Positions 1 to 9,443 of a DNA stretch of 64,000 nt are shown in pieces. The position numbers and the translations under genes are program-made. Origin of the DNA: Candidatus Phosphoribacter baldrii. Its GTDB lineage: Bacteria; Actinomycetota; Actinomycetes; Actinomycetales; Dermatophilaceae. Position 1 is the stretch's first letter; each line of letters starts with the position of its first letter. Location of the stretch: assembly GCA_016704565.1 (NCBI GenBank), contig JADIZV010000004.1, positions 372,001-436,000 on the forward strand. Reading direction: 5' to 3'. Under the pieces are notes generated by a model. It did not search any database. It was given only the letters and a program-made list of their open reading frames with translations, and was not told the origin of the DNA.

Positions 1-2
1 TG

Positions 3-488
<486 letters not shown>

Positions 489-650
489 CCGCCCGAGAAA
501 CGCCGCTGGACCGGGGCTCCCGTCGCTTCGGTCGACGGGCGCTGACTGCGGGATCGGTGTTGTCCACAGGCCAGCAGGCGGACGTCAGACCGTCCACAGG
601 CGCCCAGTGGCCGATTGCTGACGGCGCTTCCGTGCGGGCAGGGTCGGCTC

Positions 651-1310
651 ATGAAGTGGGCCTTCGTTCTCGCCATGGCCGCATCCCTCGCAGTGGGGAG
701 CGGCCGGTCATGGTCTTCCCCTGCCATGGCCTTCACCCCACCGACCCCGGCGCCCTCCGCCAGCATCGCCCCCGCCCGTCCCCCGTCGGCCGTCATGTCG
801 GTCGCGTTGCCCGCGGCGCCGGTCGGGTCGCCCGCGGCGCCGTTCGGGTCGCCCGCGGCGCCGTTCGGGTCGCCTGTTGTTGTGGGTGCGATGTCCTCGG
901 CGCCGCGCTGGGTCTGGCCGAGCGACGCTCCGCAGACCGTGGTTCACCCCTTCGCGCCGCCGAGCACGCGATGGGGTTCCGGCCACCGCGGGGTGGACCT
1001 GGCTGCCGTTGTTGGTGGCCCGATTCGGGCCCCGGCTGACGGGCAGGTCGCCTTCAGCGGCATGGTTGCCGGGCGCCCCGTTGTGGTGATCGCTCACCCT
1101 GGCGGGTTGCGCTCGACCTTCGAGCCAGTCTCAGCGACCGTGTCAGTGGGAGCACTGGTGCGCCAGGGCGAGGTGATCGGCCTGCTCAGCGCTCAGCCAG
1201 GTCATTGCGCCCCGGCCTCGTGCCTGCACTGGGGGGTCCTGCGAGGTGAGGTCTATCTCGACCCGCTGTCGTTGATCTCGGGCCGCGTGGTGTTGCTCCC
1301 CGTGCGCTGA
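651..1310 (+). CDS. Secreted M23-family peptidoglycan endopeptidase
   Basis: A 219-residue protein if translation starts at the ATG followed by KWAFVLAMAASLAV, which makes a clean signal peptide ending near SSPAMA. A Pro/Ala/Ser-rich linker follows, containing three 7-residue repeats of PAAPxGS. The C-terminal half is an M23 (LytM/lysostaphin-type) zinc domain: HRGVDLA supplies the first His and Asp, and LHWG supplies the last His of the HxH-type motif. These enzymes cleave peptide cross-links in the wall outside the cell. In many actinobacteria an M23 gene sits at this place beside the xerC-dprA-comM block. An in-frame ATG 36 bases upstream would put non-signal residues in front and is less likely. 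Confidence 0.85.
   Translation: MKWAFVLAMAASLAVGSGRSWSSPAMAFTPPTPAPSASIAPARPPSAVMSVALPAAPVGSPAAPFGSPAAPFGSPVVVGAMSSAPRWVWPSDAPQTVVHPFAPPSTRWGSGHRGVDLAAVVGGPIRAPADGQVAFSGMVAGRPVVVIAHPGGLRSTFEPVSATVSVGALVRQGEVIGLLSAQPGHCAPASCLHWGVLRGEVYLDPLSLISGRVVLLPVR
810..872 (+). repeat. Three 21-bp tandem repeats inside the M23 gene linker
   Basis: Three consecutive 21-base units encode PAAP(V/F)GS. The first differs from the other two at one visible base. The repeats keep frame and lie in the disordered linker between signal peptide and catalytic domain, so copy-number change would only lengthen or shorten the linker. Confidence 0.85.
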
Positions 1311-1400
1311 CCGTCGGCGCTGACTATCGGCGCTGACCGGCGGCCCGGTCCGTCGGCGCTGACCGTCGGCCCGGTCCGTCGGCGCTGACTATCGGCGCGG
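1311..1400. repeat. Short tandem repeats between convergent genes
   Basis: The whole 90-base gap between the convergent M23 and DUF3152 genes consists of near-repeats of GTCGGCGCTGAC alternating with CGTCGGCCCGGT. The combined 26-base unit is present about twice, with degenerate copies on either side. No T-rich terminator is visible. The units may simply be replication-slippage repeats. Confidence 0.7.
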
Positions 1401-2510
1401 TCAGGGCTTGGTGGGCCAAGGCCACGCAGTGCAGCCGTCCAGCCGGAGGGTTTGCTGCAGCATGATCGGGGCCGGTTTGCCCGCCCCCGCACAGGCCACG
1501 TGACGGTGACCGAGTCCGTGGCCAACCTCGTGGTTGAGCAGATAGGTCCGATAGCCCTTCATGTCAGGGCCATAGGACGTGGCCCCTCGGATCCATCGGT
1601 GCAGGTTGATGACCGCGCGCCCGCCCCACCAGCACGACACTTTCGCCGTCCCCGTCTGCAGGGGACCGCATAACTTGTTGGTGTAGGTGGGAGTCGCCAG
1701 AGTCACCCGAATGTCGACTCGCGCTCCCGCGAGCACCTCTTGCGGAGAGACCGGCACGAAGTGAACATTGTCGGCCGGCTGCCAGCCACGAGCGTCGCTG
1801 AGCACTGCGGCGACCGTCGCCGCGAAGGCCTGCTCATCCGTGACGAGACCATCCTCGATCTCCACACTCAACCGAACTGCCCGCCCATCGGTGCGCCACG
1901 GCGCCGCGGGGATGGCCACCGGATGAACCGATCCTCTCGCTGACTCCTGGACGGGGGCCAGGCTCGCCCCCGGAGAGGCCGTCGGTTCGACCGCACCGTC
2001 GTGATCGTCCAACATGCCTTCGTAGTCGTCTGGTGACATGGTCGCCGCAGTGCCGGTGGCCGTCGGCGACGCAACAGCCGTGGGAGTGGGCGTCACAGCA
2101 GGCGGGGGCGTCGCACCCTTGGCTGTTGCGGAGGTCACCGAGGCGCGGGGCATCGCAACCGCCGGATCCTGAGTCGACCGCGCGACGAGCGTGCCGACGA
2201 ACAGCAGCGATAGCAGCAGAACCGCGGTGCGCCGCAACCGGTAAAGGCGTCGACGACGCGCGGCGCGACGCCGCTGCAGGGCGCGTCGACTTGTCACCAG
2301 CTCGCCGTCACCAGCCTGGGCAGCCAGAGCGGCCGCGCGCGCGTCGGCGCGTCGTTCCACTACCTCAGTCGGTGCCACGCCACTTTCCCGGTCGTCGTGC
2401 GGAGGCTGGGTGTCAGCCGGAGGTGGCCCATCACGGTGGGCCGGTGTAGCCCACATCGTTCCAGATGCAGCCAGGCCCAACCAACCCCGAGGGTGGCGTG
2501 TCCGGCCCAA
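1401..2510 (-). CDS. DUF3152 membrane-anchored metalloprotease-like protein
   Basis: A 369-residue protein. Residues about 80-92 are strongly basic (RRRAARRRRLYRLRR) and are followed by one membrane segment (TAVLLLSLLFVGTLVA), giving an N-in, C-out anchor. After a Pro/Thr/Ala-rich spacer, the C-terminal 180 residues match the actinobacterial DUF3152 family. HEVGHGLGHRH at about 327-337 fits the HExxHxxGxxH zinc motif of metzincins. Four cysteines around the motif suggest disulfides outside the cell. The substrate is unknown. It starts 33 bases after xerC ends, so the two are probably co-transcribed. A later ATG (MWATPAHRDG, 2456) is an alternative start. Confidence 0.82.
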   Translation of the reverse strand: MGRTRHPRGWLGLAASGTMWATPAHRDGPPPADTQPPHDDRESGVAPTEVVERRADARAAALAAQAGDGELVTSRRALQRRRAARRRRLYRLRRTAVLLLSLLFVGTLVARSTQDPAVAMPRASVTSATAKGATPPPAVTPTPTAVASPTATGTAATMSPDDYEGMLDDHDGAVEPTASPGASLAPVQESARGSVHPVAIPAAPWRTDGRAVRLSVEIEDGLVTDEQAFAATVAAVLSDARGWQPADNVHFVPVSPQEVLAGARVDIRVTLATPTYTNKLCGPLQTGTAKVSCWWGGRAVINLHRWIRGATSYGPDMKGYRTYLLNHEVGHGLGHRHVACAGAGKPAPIMLQQTLRLDGCTAWPWPTKP

Positions 2511-2543
2511 TTCGAGTCGAGGATCGTGTGCTGCCGCACCGGT

Positions 2544-3533
2544 TCAGGCCCTCGGATGGGCCTGTTCGTAGGACCGACGCAGCCGTTCCGCAGACACGTG
2601 CGTGTAGATCTGGGTCGTGGCCAAGCTCGCGTGCCCGAGCAACTCCTGGACTGTCCGAAGGTCAGCGCCGCCCTCAAGCAGGTGGGTGGCGGCACTGTGC
2701 CGCAACCCATGGGGCGCCAGATCCGGTGCCCCGTCAACCTGCCGAAGCAGCCGATGAACGACCTCACGGACCTGACGCGGATCCACCCGACGACCGCGAC
2801 GCCCGAGAAACAGCGCCGCGCCACTGCCGGGTGTCGCCAGGGTCGGCCGGTATGCCGCCCACGCCACTAGCGCCTGCCTTGCCGGCCGGCCGAATGGCAC
2901 GACGCGCTCCTTCCCGCCCTTGCCCATGACTCGCACGACACCCGAAGCCAAGTCGACGTCGTCGACATCGCAGCCGGCCAGTTCGCTCACCCGCAGGCCG
3001 CTGGCGTAGAGCAGCTCCACCATCGCCCGGTCCCGGGCTGAGATCGGGTCACCGTCGTCGGCTGCGACTTCCGCGACATGCATCAGCTCAGCCGCCTCGG
3101 CCTGACGCAGCACGCCGGGCAGGTGTCGGCTGCGACGAGGAGCCACCAGCCGCAATGACGGGTCGGTGGTGATTCGGCCGGTGCGAGTCGCCCAGGTGAA
3201 GAAGGTCCTCGCGCTCGCTGCCCGTCGTGCCACGCTGGTGCGGGCGGCACCCGAGCCCCGTGACTGTTGAGCAAGCCACCCGCGCAGATCGGCCAACTCG
3301 ATCTCGTCCAGCGAGGTCACACCGCGTTGGGTGCGCAGGTGGTCCAGCAAGGCACGCAGGTCGCCGAGATAGGCCCGACAGGTGTTCGGGGACAGCCCCC
3401 GTTCGGCCGTGAGGAAGCGTTGGTAATCCTGCAGGACGGCGTGGACCCACTCCGCTCGGCTCCGATCCGGCAGCTCCCTTGACCGCGGGCCAGGGGTGGC
3501 AGCGTCTTCCTGCATCTCCCTACCGTCGCACAC
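2544..3533 (-). CDS. xerC: Tyrosine recombinase XerC
   Basis: A 329-residue tyrosine recombinase that resolves chromosome dimers at dif together with XerD. The N-terminal SAM-like core-binding domain (about 30-115) is followed by the catalytic domain. All catalytic residues are visible: Arg181 (ASGLRVSEL), the beta-hairpin Lys in GKGGKER, HGLR at 275-278, His301 (LLGHASL) and the nucleophile Tyr310 (TQIYTHVS). The first codon taken is GTG; an ATG six codons later (3515) is equally possible, and neither has a well-spaced ribosome binding site. Location next to dprA and comM is the usual actinobacterial context and supports XerC over an integrase. XerD would be elsewhere. Confidence 0.9.
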   Translation of the reverse strand: MCDGREMQEDAATPGPRSRELPDRSRAEWVHAVLQDYQRFLTAERGLSPNTCRAYLGDLRALLDHLRTQRGVTSLDEIELADLRGWLAQQSRGSGAARTSVARRAASARTFFTWATRTGRITTDPSLRLVAPRRSRHLPGVLRQAEAAELMHVAEVAADDGDPISARDRAMVELLYASGLRVSELAGCDVDDVDLASGVVRVMGKGGKERVVPFGRPARQALVAWAAYRPTLATPGSGAALFLGRRGRRVDPRQVREVVHRLLRQVDGAPDLAPHGLRHSAATHLLEGGADLRTVQELLGHASLATTQIYTHVSAERLRRSYEQAHPRA

Positions 3534-3584
3534 CCCCCGCCCGACCCGGCCCCAGCGACGCGCCGTCGGACCGCGCGACCGACC

Positions 3585-4718
3585 TCACGCCCCGGCAGCC
3601 CGCCGGGCCCGTGGCGGCACCTGTTTCCAGCGATCGCCTACCCGCATCGCCACCCCAGTCAGTTCCAGTCGCCCGAGCGACGCGCGGGTTTGGGCCACGT
3701 CAAGCCCCGCGTGGGCCGCGACCGCTTCGACCACGACGGGCGCCCGGATCGGCAAAGCGGCCAGGACCAGTCGATCTTCCGGAGGCAACTCGTCCTCGGG
3801 ACGCACCGGATCTGATCGCCTCGGTGCTGCGTCCACACCCATTCGCCCGATGAGGTCCACGACTTCTGGAACATCGGTGACGAGCATCGCCTTCTGGTCT
3901 CGGATCGCCTGATGGCACCCCGCCGACACTCGTGAGGTGATCGCGCCGGGGACCGCGCCGACCGGACGACCGTGTTCGGCGGCATACCCGGCCGTGTTGA
4001 GCGACCCCGAGCGAAGGCCCGCCTCGACGACAACGGTGCCGACCGTCATCGTCGCGATCAACCGATTGCGTTGGAGGAAGCGCGATTTGGTCGGCGCCCC
4101 GCCTGGCCCGACCTCGGAGACGAGGGCTCCCGTCGCCCCGATCCGCGCGATGAGCTCGGCGTTGGTCGCCGGATAGGGGCGGTCTAAACCCCCGGCGAGC
4201 ACGGCCACGGTCGTTCCGCCGACCGACAGACAGCCCTGGTGCGCCGCCCGATCAATGCCGAACGCGGCACCGGACACCACGGCATACCCCGCCTCGGGCA
4301 ACCCCGCCCCCAGCTCGGCCGCCACCCCCATCCCGTATGCCGTGCACGCCCGGGCACCCACGACAGCGACCGACCTGGCGCATGCCTCGCCCAGGTCGGC
4401 GGGACCGACGACCCACAGGCCGATCGGGGCTGTCTTGAGAACGTCGACACCGGCCGGCCATTCGTCGTCACCAGGGATGACCATCCGCCACCCCCGGCGG
4501 CGAGCGAAGCCGACCGCTTCGTCGAGGTCGACGCCCGCGACCCGATGTCGGAGCGGCTCGGGAGCCCACGGCCGGCCCTCGACAACGGCCGCGAGCGCAT
4601 CGACCGGACCCAACTCATCGACAAGCCGCGCCGCCCGGGAATCTCCAGGCTCGGCAACCCGCGACCACGCGGCCCTGGCCCACCGTTCGTGGGCAAGCGA
4701 GGCAGGGAGCACCCTCAT
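3585..4718 (-). CDS. dprA: DNA-processing protein DprA
   Basis: A 377-residue DprA that binds incoming single-stranded DNA and loads RecA during transformation. The open frame runs further upstream, but that part overlaps comM out of phase, so the ATG at MRVLPASLAHERW, 25 bases past the comM stop, is taken as the start. The Rossmann-like DNA-binding core has the expected segments: SVAVVGARACTAYG, VVSGAAFGIDRAAH, AVLAGGLDRPYP and RNRLIATM. The last 70 residues form the winged-helix domain often attached in actinobacteria. Together with comM and yraN it forms a conserved DNA-metabolism operon; this does not prove the organism is naturally competent. Confidence 0.92.
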   Translation of the reverse strand: MRVLPASLAHERWARAAWSRVAEPGDSRAARLVDELGPVDALAAVVEGRPWAPEPLRHRVAGVDLDEAVGFARRRGWRMVIPGDDEWPAGVDVLKTAPIGLWVVGPADLGEACARSVAVVGARACTAYGMGVAAELGAGLPEAGYAVVSGAAFGIDRAAHQGCLSVGGTTVAVLAGGLDRPYPATNAELIARIGATGALVSEVGPGGAPTKSRFLQRNRLIATMTVGTVVVEAGLRSGSLNTAGYAAEHGRPVGAVPGAITSRVSAGCHQAIRDQKAMLVTDVPEVVDLIGRMGVDAAPRRSDPVRPEDELPPEDRLVLAALPIRAPVVVEAVAAHAGLDVAQTRASLGRLELTGVAMRVGDRWKQVPPRARRAAGA

Positions 4719-4743
4719 CGCGGACACCTCGCCGTCGACGTGT

Positions 4744-6282
4744 TCATGCGGCCAGGGCCGGCTGGTGGCGCAACGACAGGGCCAGGCCCACATCGTCGCG
4801 GCTGGGCGAGATGCGGCCGGCCAGGTCGGCGATCGTCCAGGCCAACCGCAGGCACCGGTCGTAGCCTCGCAGTGACAACAGCCCGCGATCGACCGCACGG
4901 TCCAGATCGGCTGTCCGGCCCGAACCCAGCCGGAAGGCTTCCGACCGGAGGACCGGACCGGGAACCCGGCCGTTGACGGCATACGGCCGACCGGACCAGC
5001 GCTCCCGTTGGGTGCCGCGCGCCGCCTCGACGCGGGCCCGAACGACCTCGGTGGACTCCCCCGGCTCGCCGAGCAGGGCGGCCCGCGACGGCGCCGGCAC
5101 ATGGACCTGGATGTCGATCCGATCCAGGATCGGGCCAGACAACCGACCGGAATAGCGCCGCTGCTGGATCGGGGAACACGAACAGGCCGCCGCTTTGCCC
5201 GACCCCATGCCACAGGGGCACGGATTGGCGGCAAGGACGAGCTGGAACTCGCACGGGAAGCGAACGTTGCCGATGGCCCTGGCGACGACGACGTGACCGG
5301 ACTCGATGGGCTGACGCAGGGCCTGCATGACGCCGGGCCGAAACTCCGGCGCCTCGTCGAGGAACAGGACGCCGTGATGGGCCTGGGTCACCGCGCCGGG
5401 CAGGACCAAGCCCGAGCCACCGCCGATGATCGCCGGCATCGACGCGCCGTGATGCGGCGCCACGAACGGCGGCCGACGACACAGCCCGTCGAAACTGGTC
5501 AGGGTCCCGAGGATGGACGAGATCGCCGTGACCTCCATGGCCTGCTGGTCGTCAAGCTCGGGAAGCAGACCCGGCAGCCGTTCGGCCAACATGGACTTGC
5601 CGGCTCCGGGGGGACCGACGAGATAGAGGTGATGTGCGCCGGCGGCAGCGATCTCCACGGCCAGTCGACCCTCGGTCTGCCCGACAACGTCCGCCAGGTC
5701 CGGCGGTGGTCGGTCGGGCACCAGGGCGGCGTCCGGCTCGGGCACCTCCAGGACAGGCCGCCGCTTGGCCAACGCTCGATAGCGAGCCACCAGCTCGTCC
5801 AGACGCGCCACCGGATGCACCTGCACCCCTGCCACGAGTCGCGCCTCCCGGGCATTGGCCACGGGGACGACAACGTGCCGCACCCCCGCCTTCGCCGCAG
5901 CCACGACCATCGGCACCAGGCCGCGCACCGGCCGCACGGACCCGTCCAGGCCCAGCTCTCCGATGTGGACGACGTCTTCCACGACCCCCGTCGGGATCTC
6001 TCGGGCCGCCACCAACGTCGCGACGACGATGGCCAGATCGAAGCCACTGCCCACCTTGAGCACCGAGGCAGGCGACAGGTTGACGGTGATCCGGCGCGCC
6101 GGGATCGGATGCTGGCTGTTGGCGGCTGCCGCGCGCACCCGGTCGGGTGCCTGGGCGCAGGCCGCGTCGGCCCGGCCGCTCACCGTGAACGCCGGCAGCC
6201 CAGACGCGACGTCCGACTCCACCTCGACCAGGAAGCCCTCCACGCCTCGAACTCCCACCGAGCGGGTCCGCCCCAGACCCAT
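4744..6282 (-). CDS. comM: ComM/YifB family Mg-chelatase-like AAA+ ATPase
   Basis: A 512-residue AAA+ protein. The N-terminal third is the Lon-protease-like/ChlI domain of YifB proteins. Walker A is GPPGAGKS at 223-230 and Walker B is GVLFLDEAPEF at about 304-314. A cysteine group (CPCGMGSGKAAACSCS) follows, as in other ComM proteins, and the C-terminal Mg-chelatase lid ends the protein. In Vibrio and Acinetobacter, ComM is a hexameric helicase that promotes branch migration of transforming DNA. Its stop lies close to the yraN and dprA genes on either side, consistent with one transcript yraN-comM-dprA-xerC. Confidence 0.93.
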   Translation of the reverse strand: MGLGRTRSVGVRGVEGFLVEVESDVASGLPAFTVSGRADAACAQAPDRVRAAAANSQHPIPARRITVNLSPASVLKVGSGFDLAIVVATLVAAREIPTGVVEDVVHIGELGLDGSVRPVRGLVPMVVAAAKAGVRHVVVPVANAREARLVAGVQVHPVARLDELVARYRALAKRRPVLEVPEPDAALVPDRPPPDLADVVGQTEGRLAVEIAAAGAHHLYLVGPPGAGKSMLAERLPGLLPELDDQQAMEVTAISSILGTLTSFDGLCRRPPFVAPHHGASMPAIIGGGSGLVLPGAVTQAHHGVLFLDEAPEFRPGVMQALRQPIESGHVVVARAIGNVRFPCEFQLVLAANPCPCGMGSGKAAACSCSPIQQRRYSGRLSGPILDRIDIQVHVPAPSRAALLGEPGESTEVVRARVEAARGTQRERWSGRPYAVNGRVPGPVLRSEAFRLGSGRTADLDRAVDRGLLSLRGYDRCLRLAWTIADLAGRISPSRDDVGLALSLRHQPALAA

Positions 6283-6283
6283 G

Positions 6284-6679
6284 TCAGGCCACCCCCACCA
6301 GGTGCTCGATCACGCACGGGCCGGTCCGCGGGCGAGCCACCCCGACGACGTCAACCCGGATGTCGGGGAAGTGCCCGCCGTCGCCGACCTCCTCGCGCTC
6401 CATGAGCCAGGCCGCCGCCAACCGTCGCAACCGCGCCAACTTGCGGAACGTCACCGCCTGAGCCGGGCCTCCGAACGTCTCCCCCCGGCGGGTCTTGACC
6501 TCACAGACCACCAGGCAGCCCCCGTCGCGGGCCACGATGTCGATCTCGCCCAACGCGCATCGCCAGTTGCGGGCGAGGATTGCCATGCCTTGGTCACGCA
6601 GATAGCGCTCAGCCATCCGCTCGCCGTAGTCCCCGACCGCGGCAGCGACCCGATGCGGCATACCCTCTGTCGTCTGCAT
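6284..6679 (-). CDS. YraN/UPF0102 nuclease-fold protein
   Basis: 131 residues from the ATG at MQTTEGMPHRV. The frame is open further upstream, but those residues are Arg/Gly/His-rich and not family-like. The family core is intact: GEIDIVARDGGCLVVCEVKTRR holds the E...D...ExK residues of the restriction-endonuclease-like fold. The molecular role of UPF0102 proteins is not settled. Being directly upstream of comM-dprA points to DNA processing. The stop codon is one base away from the comM start, indicating translational coupling. Confidence 0.85.
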   Translation of the reverse strand: MQTTEGMPHRVAAAVGDYGERMAERYLRDQGMAILARNWRCALGEIDIVARDGGCLVVCEVKTRRGETFGGPAQAVTFRKLARLRRLAAAWLMEREEVGDGGHFPDIRVDVVGVARPRTGPCVIEHLVGVA

Positions 6680-6835
6680 GTCCGCAGCCAAACAGCCGAC
6701 CCGGTATGCCGCCCACCCCGGCCGCGCGGCCTGTGGACGGTGGGACGAACGACCACCCCCATGTGGACAACGCCAAACCCTCAGCGCCCGGCCCGGACCC
6801 TCCTCGTGGGCGCCCGACCCGTCAGCCACGCACCG

Positions 6836-7141
6836 CTAAGAGGGCATCTCCAGCTCGGACTTGGGCAGTTCCTCGATGTTGACGTCCTTGAACGTCACGA
6901 CGCGCACCGACTTGACGAACCTGGCCGGGCGATAGATGTCCCACACCCATGCGTCGTTCATCGTGATGTCGAAGAACACCTCACCGCCGTCTGAGCGCAC
7001 CTTCATGTCGACCGAGTTGCACAGATAGAAGCGCCGCTCAGTCTCGACCACGTGGGAGAACAGCGACACGACATCGCGGTATTCGCGGTAGAGCGCGAGT
7101 TCCTGCTCGGTCTCGTACTTCTCCAGGTCTTCGGAGCTCAT
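6836..7141 (-). CDS. DUF2469 family protein
   Basis: A 101-residue acidic protein. It starts MSSEDLEKYETEQELALYREY and contains FDITMNDAWVWDIYRP, the hallmark of the actinobacterial DUF2469 family. It lies between rnhB and yraN, its normal position, and its ATG directly abuts the rnhB stop. No catalytic motif is evident and the function is unknown. Confidence 0.88.
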   Translation of the reverse strand: MSSEDLEKYETEQELALYREYRDVVSLFSHVVETERRFYLCNSVDMKVRSDGGEVFFDITMNDAWVWDIYRPARFVKSVRVVTFKDVNIEELPKSELEMPS

Positions 7142-7930
7142 TCAGTCCTCATCGCGGCGCGCTGTCGGTCGGTCGTCCCGTTCTACCACCTCGGAGCCCG
7201 GTCCACGCAGCCTCCAGCTACGTCGGTGCAGATCACAGGGTCCGTGCAGTTCCAGCGCGGCCAGGTGCTCGGGCGCGGCATACCCCTTGTTGATCTCCCA
7301 CCTGTATGCCGGGTGCTCACCTCCCAGCGCGACCATGAGGCCGTCTCGCTCCACCTTCGCCAACACGGACGCGGCCGCGACCGACGAGCAGCGCAGGTCG
7401 GCCTTGATCATCGTCGTCACGGGTGGCGTGCGGCCCAGCGACCCCGGGCCTGCCGCGAGCGGGGACGCGTCGGCGTCGTCCAACAGGCCCAAGAGGCCCA
7501 CCTGTTCCGGAGCGGTGAGCCAGTCATGGTTGCCGTCGAGGATGACCAGATCGGGCACGACAGGCAGCGCAGCCAGCGCCCGAACTCCAGCCAGGCGCAG
7601 CGCGGTGATGATCCCGAACTGGTCGACCTCCAGCGGCGACGCGTGCCCGACGGCGTGGGCGTGGGCCCAGCGGCGGATGCGCGGAACCATCCGCTCTCGC
7701 GCCTGCGGTGACAGCAGCTTCGAGTCACGAACCCCTTGTGGGGCCGAACGGCATACCTCGTCGATGACGACCACACCGACGGTGACCGGGCCGGCAAGCG
7801 CGCCTCGGCCGACCTCGTCCATCCCGGCAAGCAGTCGATAGCCCTGCCGCTGCAGCCCCCGCTCGACCCGCAGCGACGGGCTGCGCGACCCGGAGGGGGA
7901 ACGGGCGGGGGTGCGGGCAGCGACCGGCAT
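7142..7930 (-). CDS. rnhB: Ribonuclease HII
   Basis: A 262-residue RNase HII that removes ribonucleotides from DNA-RNA hybrids. Catalytic Asp and Glu are in GMDEVGRGALAGPV (38-39). DSKLLS, a third acidic residue in VILDGNHDW and the KADLRCSSVAAASVLAKVERD helix are all present. About 30 residues precede the usual family start, so a later start may be used. It is tightly packed with lepB upstream (6-base gap) and DUF2469 downstream. Confidence 0.93.
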   Translation of the reverse strand: MPVAARTPARSPSGSRSPSLRVERGLQRQGYRLLAGMDEVGRGALAGPVTVGVVVIDEVCRSAPQGVRDSKLLSPQARERMVPRIRRWAHAHAVGHASPLEVDQFGIITALRLAGVRALAALPVVPDLVILDGNHDWLTAPEQVGLLGLLDDADASPLAAGPGSLGRTPPVTTMIKADLRCSSVAAASVLAKVERDGLMVALGGEHPAYRWEINKGYAAPEHLAALELHGPCDLHRRSWRLRGPGSEVVERDDRPTARRDED

Positions 7931-7936
7931 ACAGGC

Positions 7937-8656
7937 TCAGGGGACGGCCGCGAACACGTCGGGGGCGAGGGACAGGCCGGTCCAGCGACCCAACGGCCAC
8001 ACGATGAGGATCGCCTTCCCGTGGATGTCCTCCATCGGCACCGATCCGAGTGCGCCGGTGCCGTCATCGTGCAGGCGTGAATCGGCCGAGTCGGACCGAT
8101 GGTCACCCATCACCCAGACCTTGTCGGCAGGCACGACGATGTCAAAGGCGGACCGGCCCCCGCCCGGACTGTCGCCGGGCTTGATGTAGGGCTCCGTGAT
8201 CGGACTCCCGTTGACGGTGATCTGACCCCCGGCCGTGCAGCAGGTCACGTGGTCGCCGGGCAGACCGATGACCCGCTTGATGAGGTGCTCGTGCGAGTCG
8301 TCCGGCACTAACCCGAGGAAGATGAGCGCCGAACGCAGCGGGCTGCGCTCGACTGGAGCGACGTCGCCGAGCCAGTGATCCGGGTCGGTGAACACGACGA
8401 TGTCACCCCGCTGCAAGGCGAACGGACCGGGCGTCAGTTTGCTGACCAGGACGCGGTCATCCTTGATAAGGGTGTCTTCCATCGACCCTGACGGGATGTG
8501 GAAGGGCTGCACGAGGAAGGTCTTGACCAAGAGCGAGAGGGCCATCGCCAGAGTCATGACGATGAGGACTTCCCGGACCCCGACCCAGACACTGCTCAAG
8601 AATCCGCGTTCCTCAGACCGGGCGTCCGGTGTCGCGGACGATGCGTCGCGGGTCAT
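7937..8656 (-). CDS. lepB: Signal peptidase I (first copy)
   Basis: A 239-residue type I signal peptidase. One N-terminal membrane helix (VLIVMTLAMALSLLVKTFLV) is followed by HIPSGSMEDTL, whose second Ser (58) is the nucleophile, and by IKRVIGLPGD, whose Lys127 is the general base. MGDHRSDSADSR closes the catalytic core. It cleaves signal peptides of exported proteins on the outer face of the membrane. Its ATG overlaps the end of the second lepB by four bases, so the pair is translationally coupled. Confidence 0.92.
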   Translation of the reverse strand: MTRDASSATPDARSEERGFLSSVWVGVREVLIVMTLAMALSLLVKTFLVQPFHIPSGSMEDTLIKDDRVLVSKLTPGPFALQRGDIVVFTDPDHWLGDVAPVERSPLRSALIFLGLVPDDSHEHLIKRVIGLPGDHVTCCTAGGQITVNGSPITEPYIKPGDSPGGGRSAFDIVVPADKVWVMGDHRSDSADSRLHDDGTGALGSVPMEDIHGKAILIVWPLGRWTGLSLAPDVFAAVP

Positions 8657-9438
8657 GTGGGCGCTGCTCCGGTGGGCTGTGGGAGATCATGCAGGGTGGG
8701 TGCAGGGGTCAGGCTACCGAGTCGATCCAGGGGCCAGTAGCGGACCCACGCCCGACCGACGACATCGTCAAGCGGGACCATCCCGCCACCAGGGCGGCCC
8801 AGTTGCGATCGAGAGTCCGCCGAGGCGCTGCGGTGGTCGCCCATGACCCAGATCTTCCCGGCGGGCACGATGACGTCGAACTTCATCGTGCTCGGCGGGT
8901 TGCCGGGATAAAGGTACGGCTCGTCGACGGCGACGCCGTTGACCGTGAGCCGCCCGTCGACCGCGCAGCACACGATGTGATCGCCGGGGACCCCGACGAC
9001 ACGCTTGACGTAGTCCGCGCCGGAGCTCAACGAGATGAACGCCAGAACCGAGGACAACGTCGCCCGGACCCCAGTCTCATTGTTCGCCCCCGCAGGCTTC
9101 CCCCAGGTGTCGGTCCCGTCGAAGACGACCACGTCGCCGCGTTTGATCGACGGGCCACGCTCCAGCCGGGTCACCAGGATGCGGTCCCCCGGCTCAAGGG
9201 TCTGCTGCATCGACCCGGACGGCACCGAGAACGACTGCACCAAGAAGGCTCGGACGAGCACCATGAGGGCGACCGCGACCACGCCCACTTTGAGCCATTC
9301 CGGCACGACGGACAGCAGCGACCCACGTCGAGTGCGTCGCGACTTCTTGGCCTTCTGTGCCTCGCGCACCTCGCGGCGCGTCAGGGCTGGCGCGGCCTCA
9401 TCCGGCTCGCGCAGCGGCCCCCCCGAGGCCTGACTCAC
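8653..9438 (-). CDS. lepB: Signal peptidase I (second, upstream copy)
   Basis: A 261-residue paralog of the neighbouring signal peptidase. A basic cytoplasmic tail (KAKKSRRTRRG) precedes one membrane helix, then SVPSGSMQQTLEPGD (Ser76), YVKRVVGVPGD (Lys145) and WVMGDHRSASADSR. The two copies share motifs but differ over most of the sequence, so the duplication is old; tandem lepB genes after rplS are common in Actinomycetota. It starts five bases after rplS ends and probably shares its transcript. Confidence 0.92.
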   Translation of the reverse strand: MSQASGGPLREPDEAAPALTRREVREAQKAKKSRRTRRGSLLSVVPEWLKVGVVAVALMVLVRAFLVQSFSVPSGSMQQTLEPGDRILVTRLERGPSIKRGDVVVFDGTDTWGKPAGANNETGVRATLSSVLAFISLSSGADYVKRVVGVPGDHIVCCAVDGRLTVNGVAVDEPYLYPGNPPSTMKFDVIVPAGKIWVMGDHRSASADSRSQLGRPGGGMVPLDDVVGRAWVRYWPLDRLGSLTPAPTLHDLPQPTGAAPT

Positions 9439-9443
9439 GCGCC

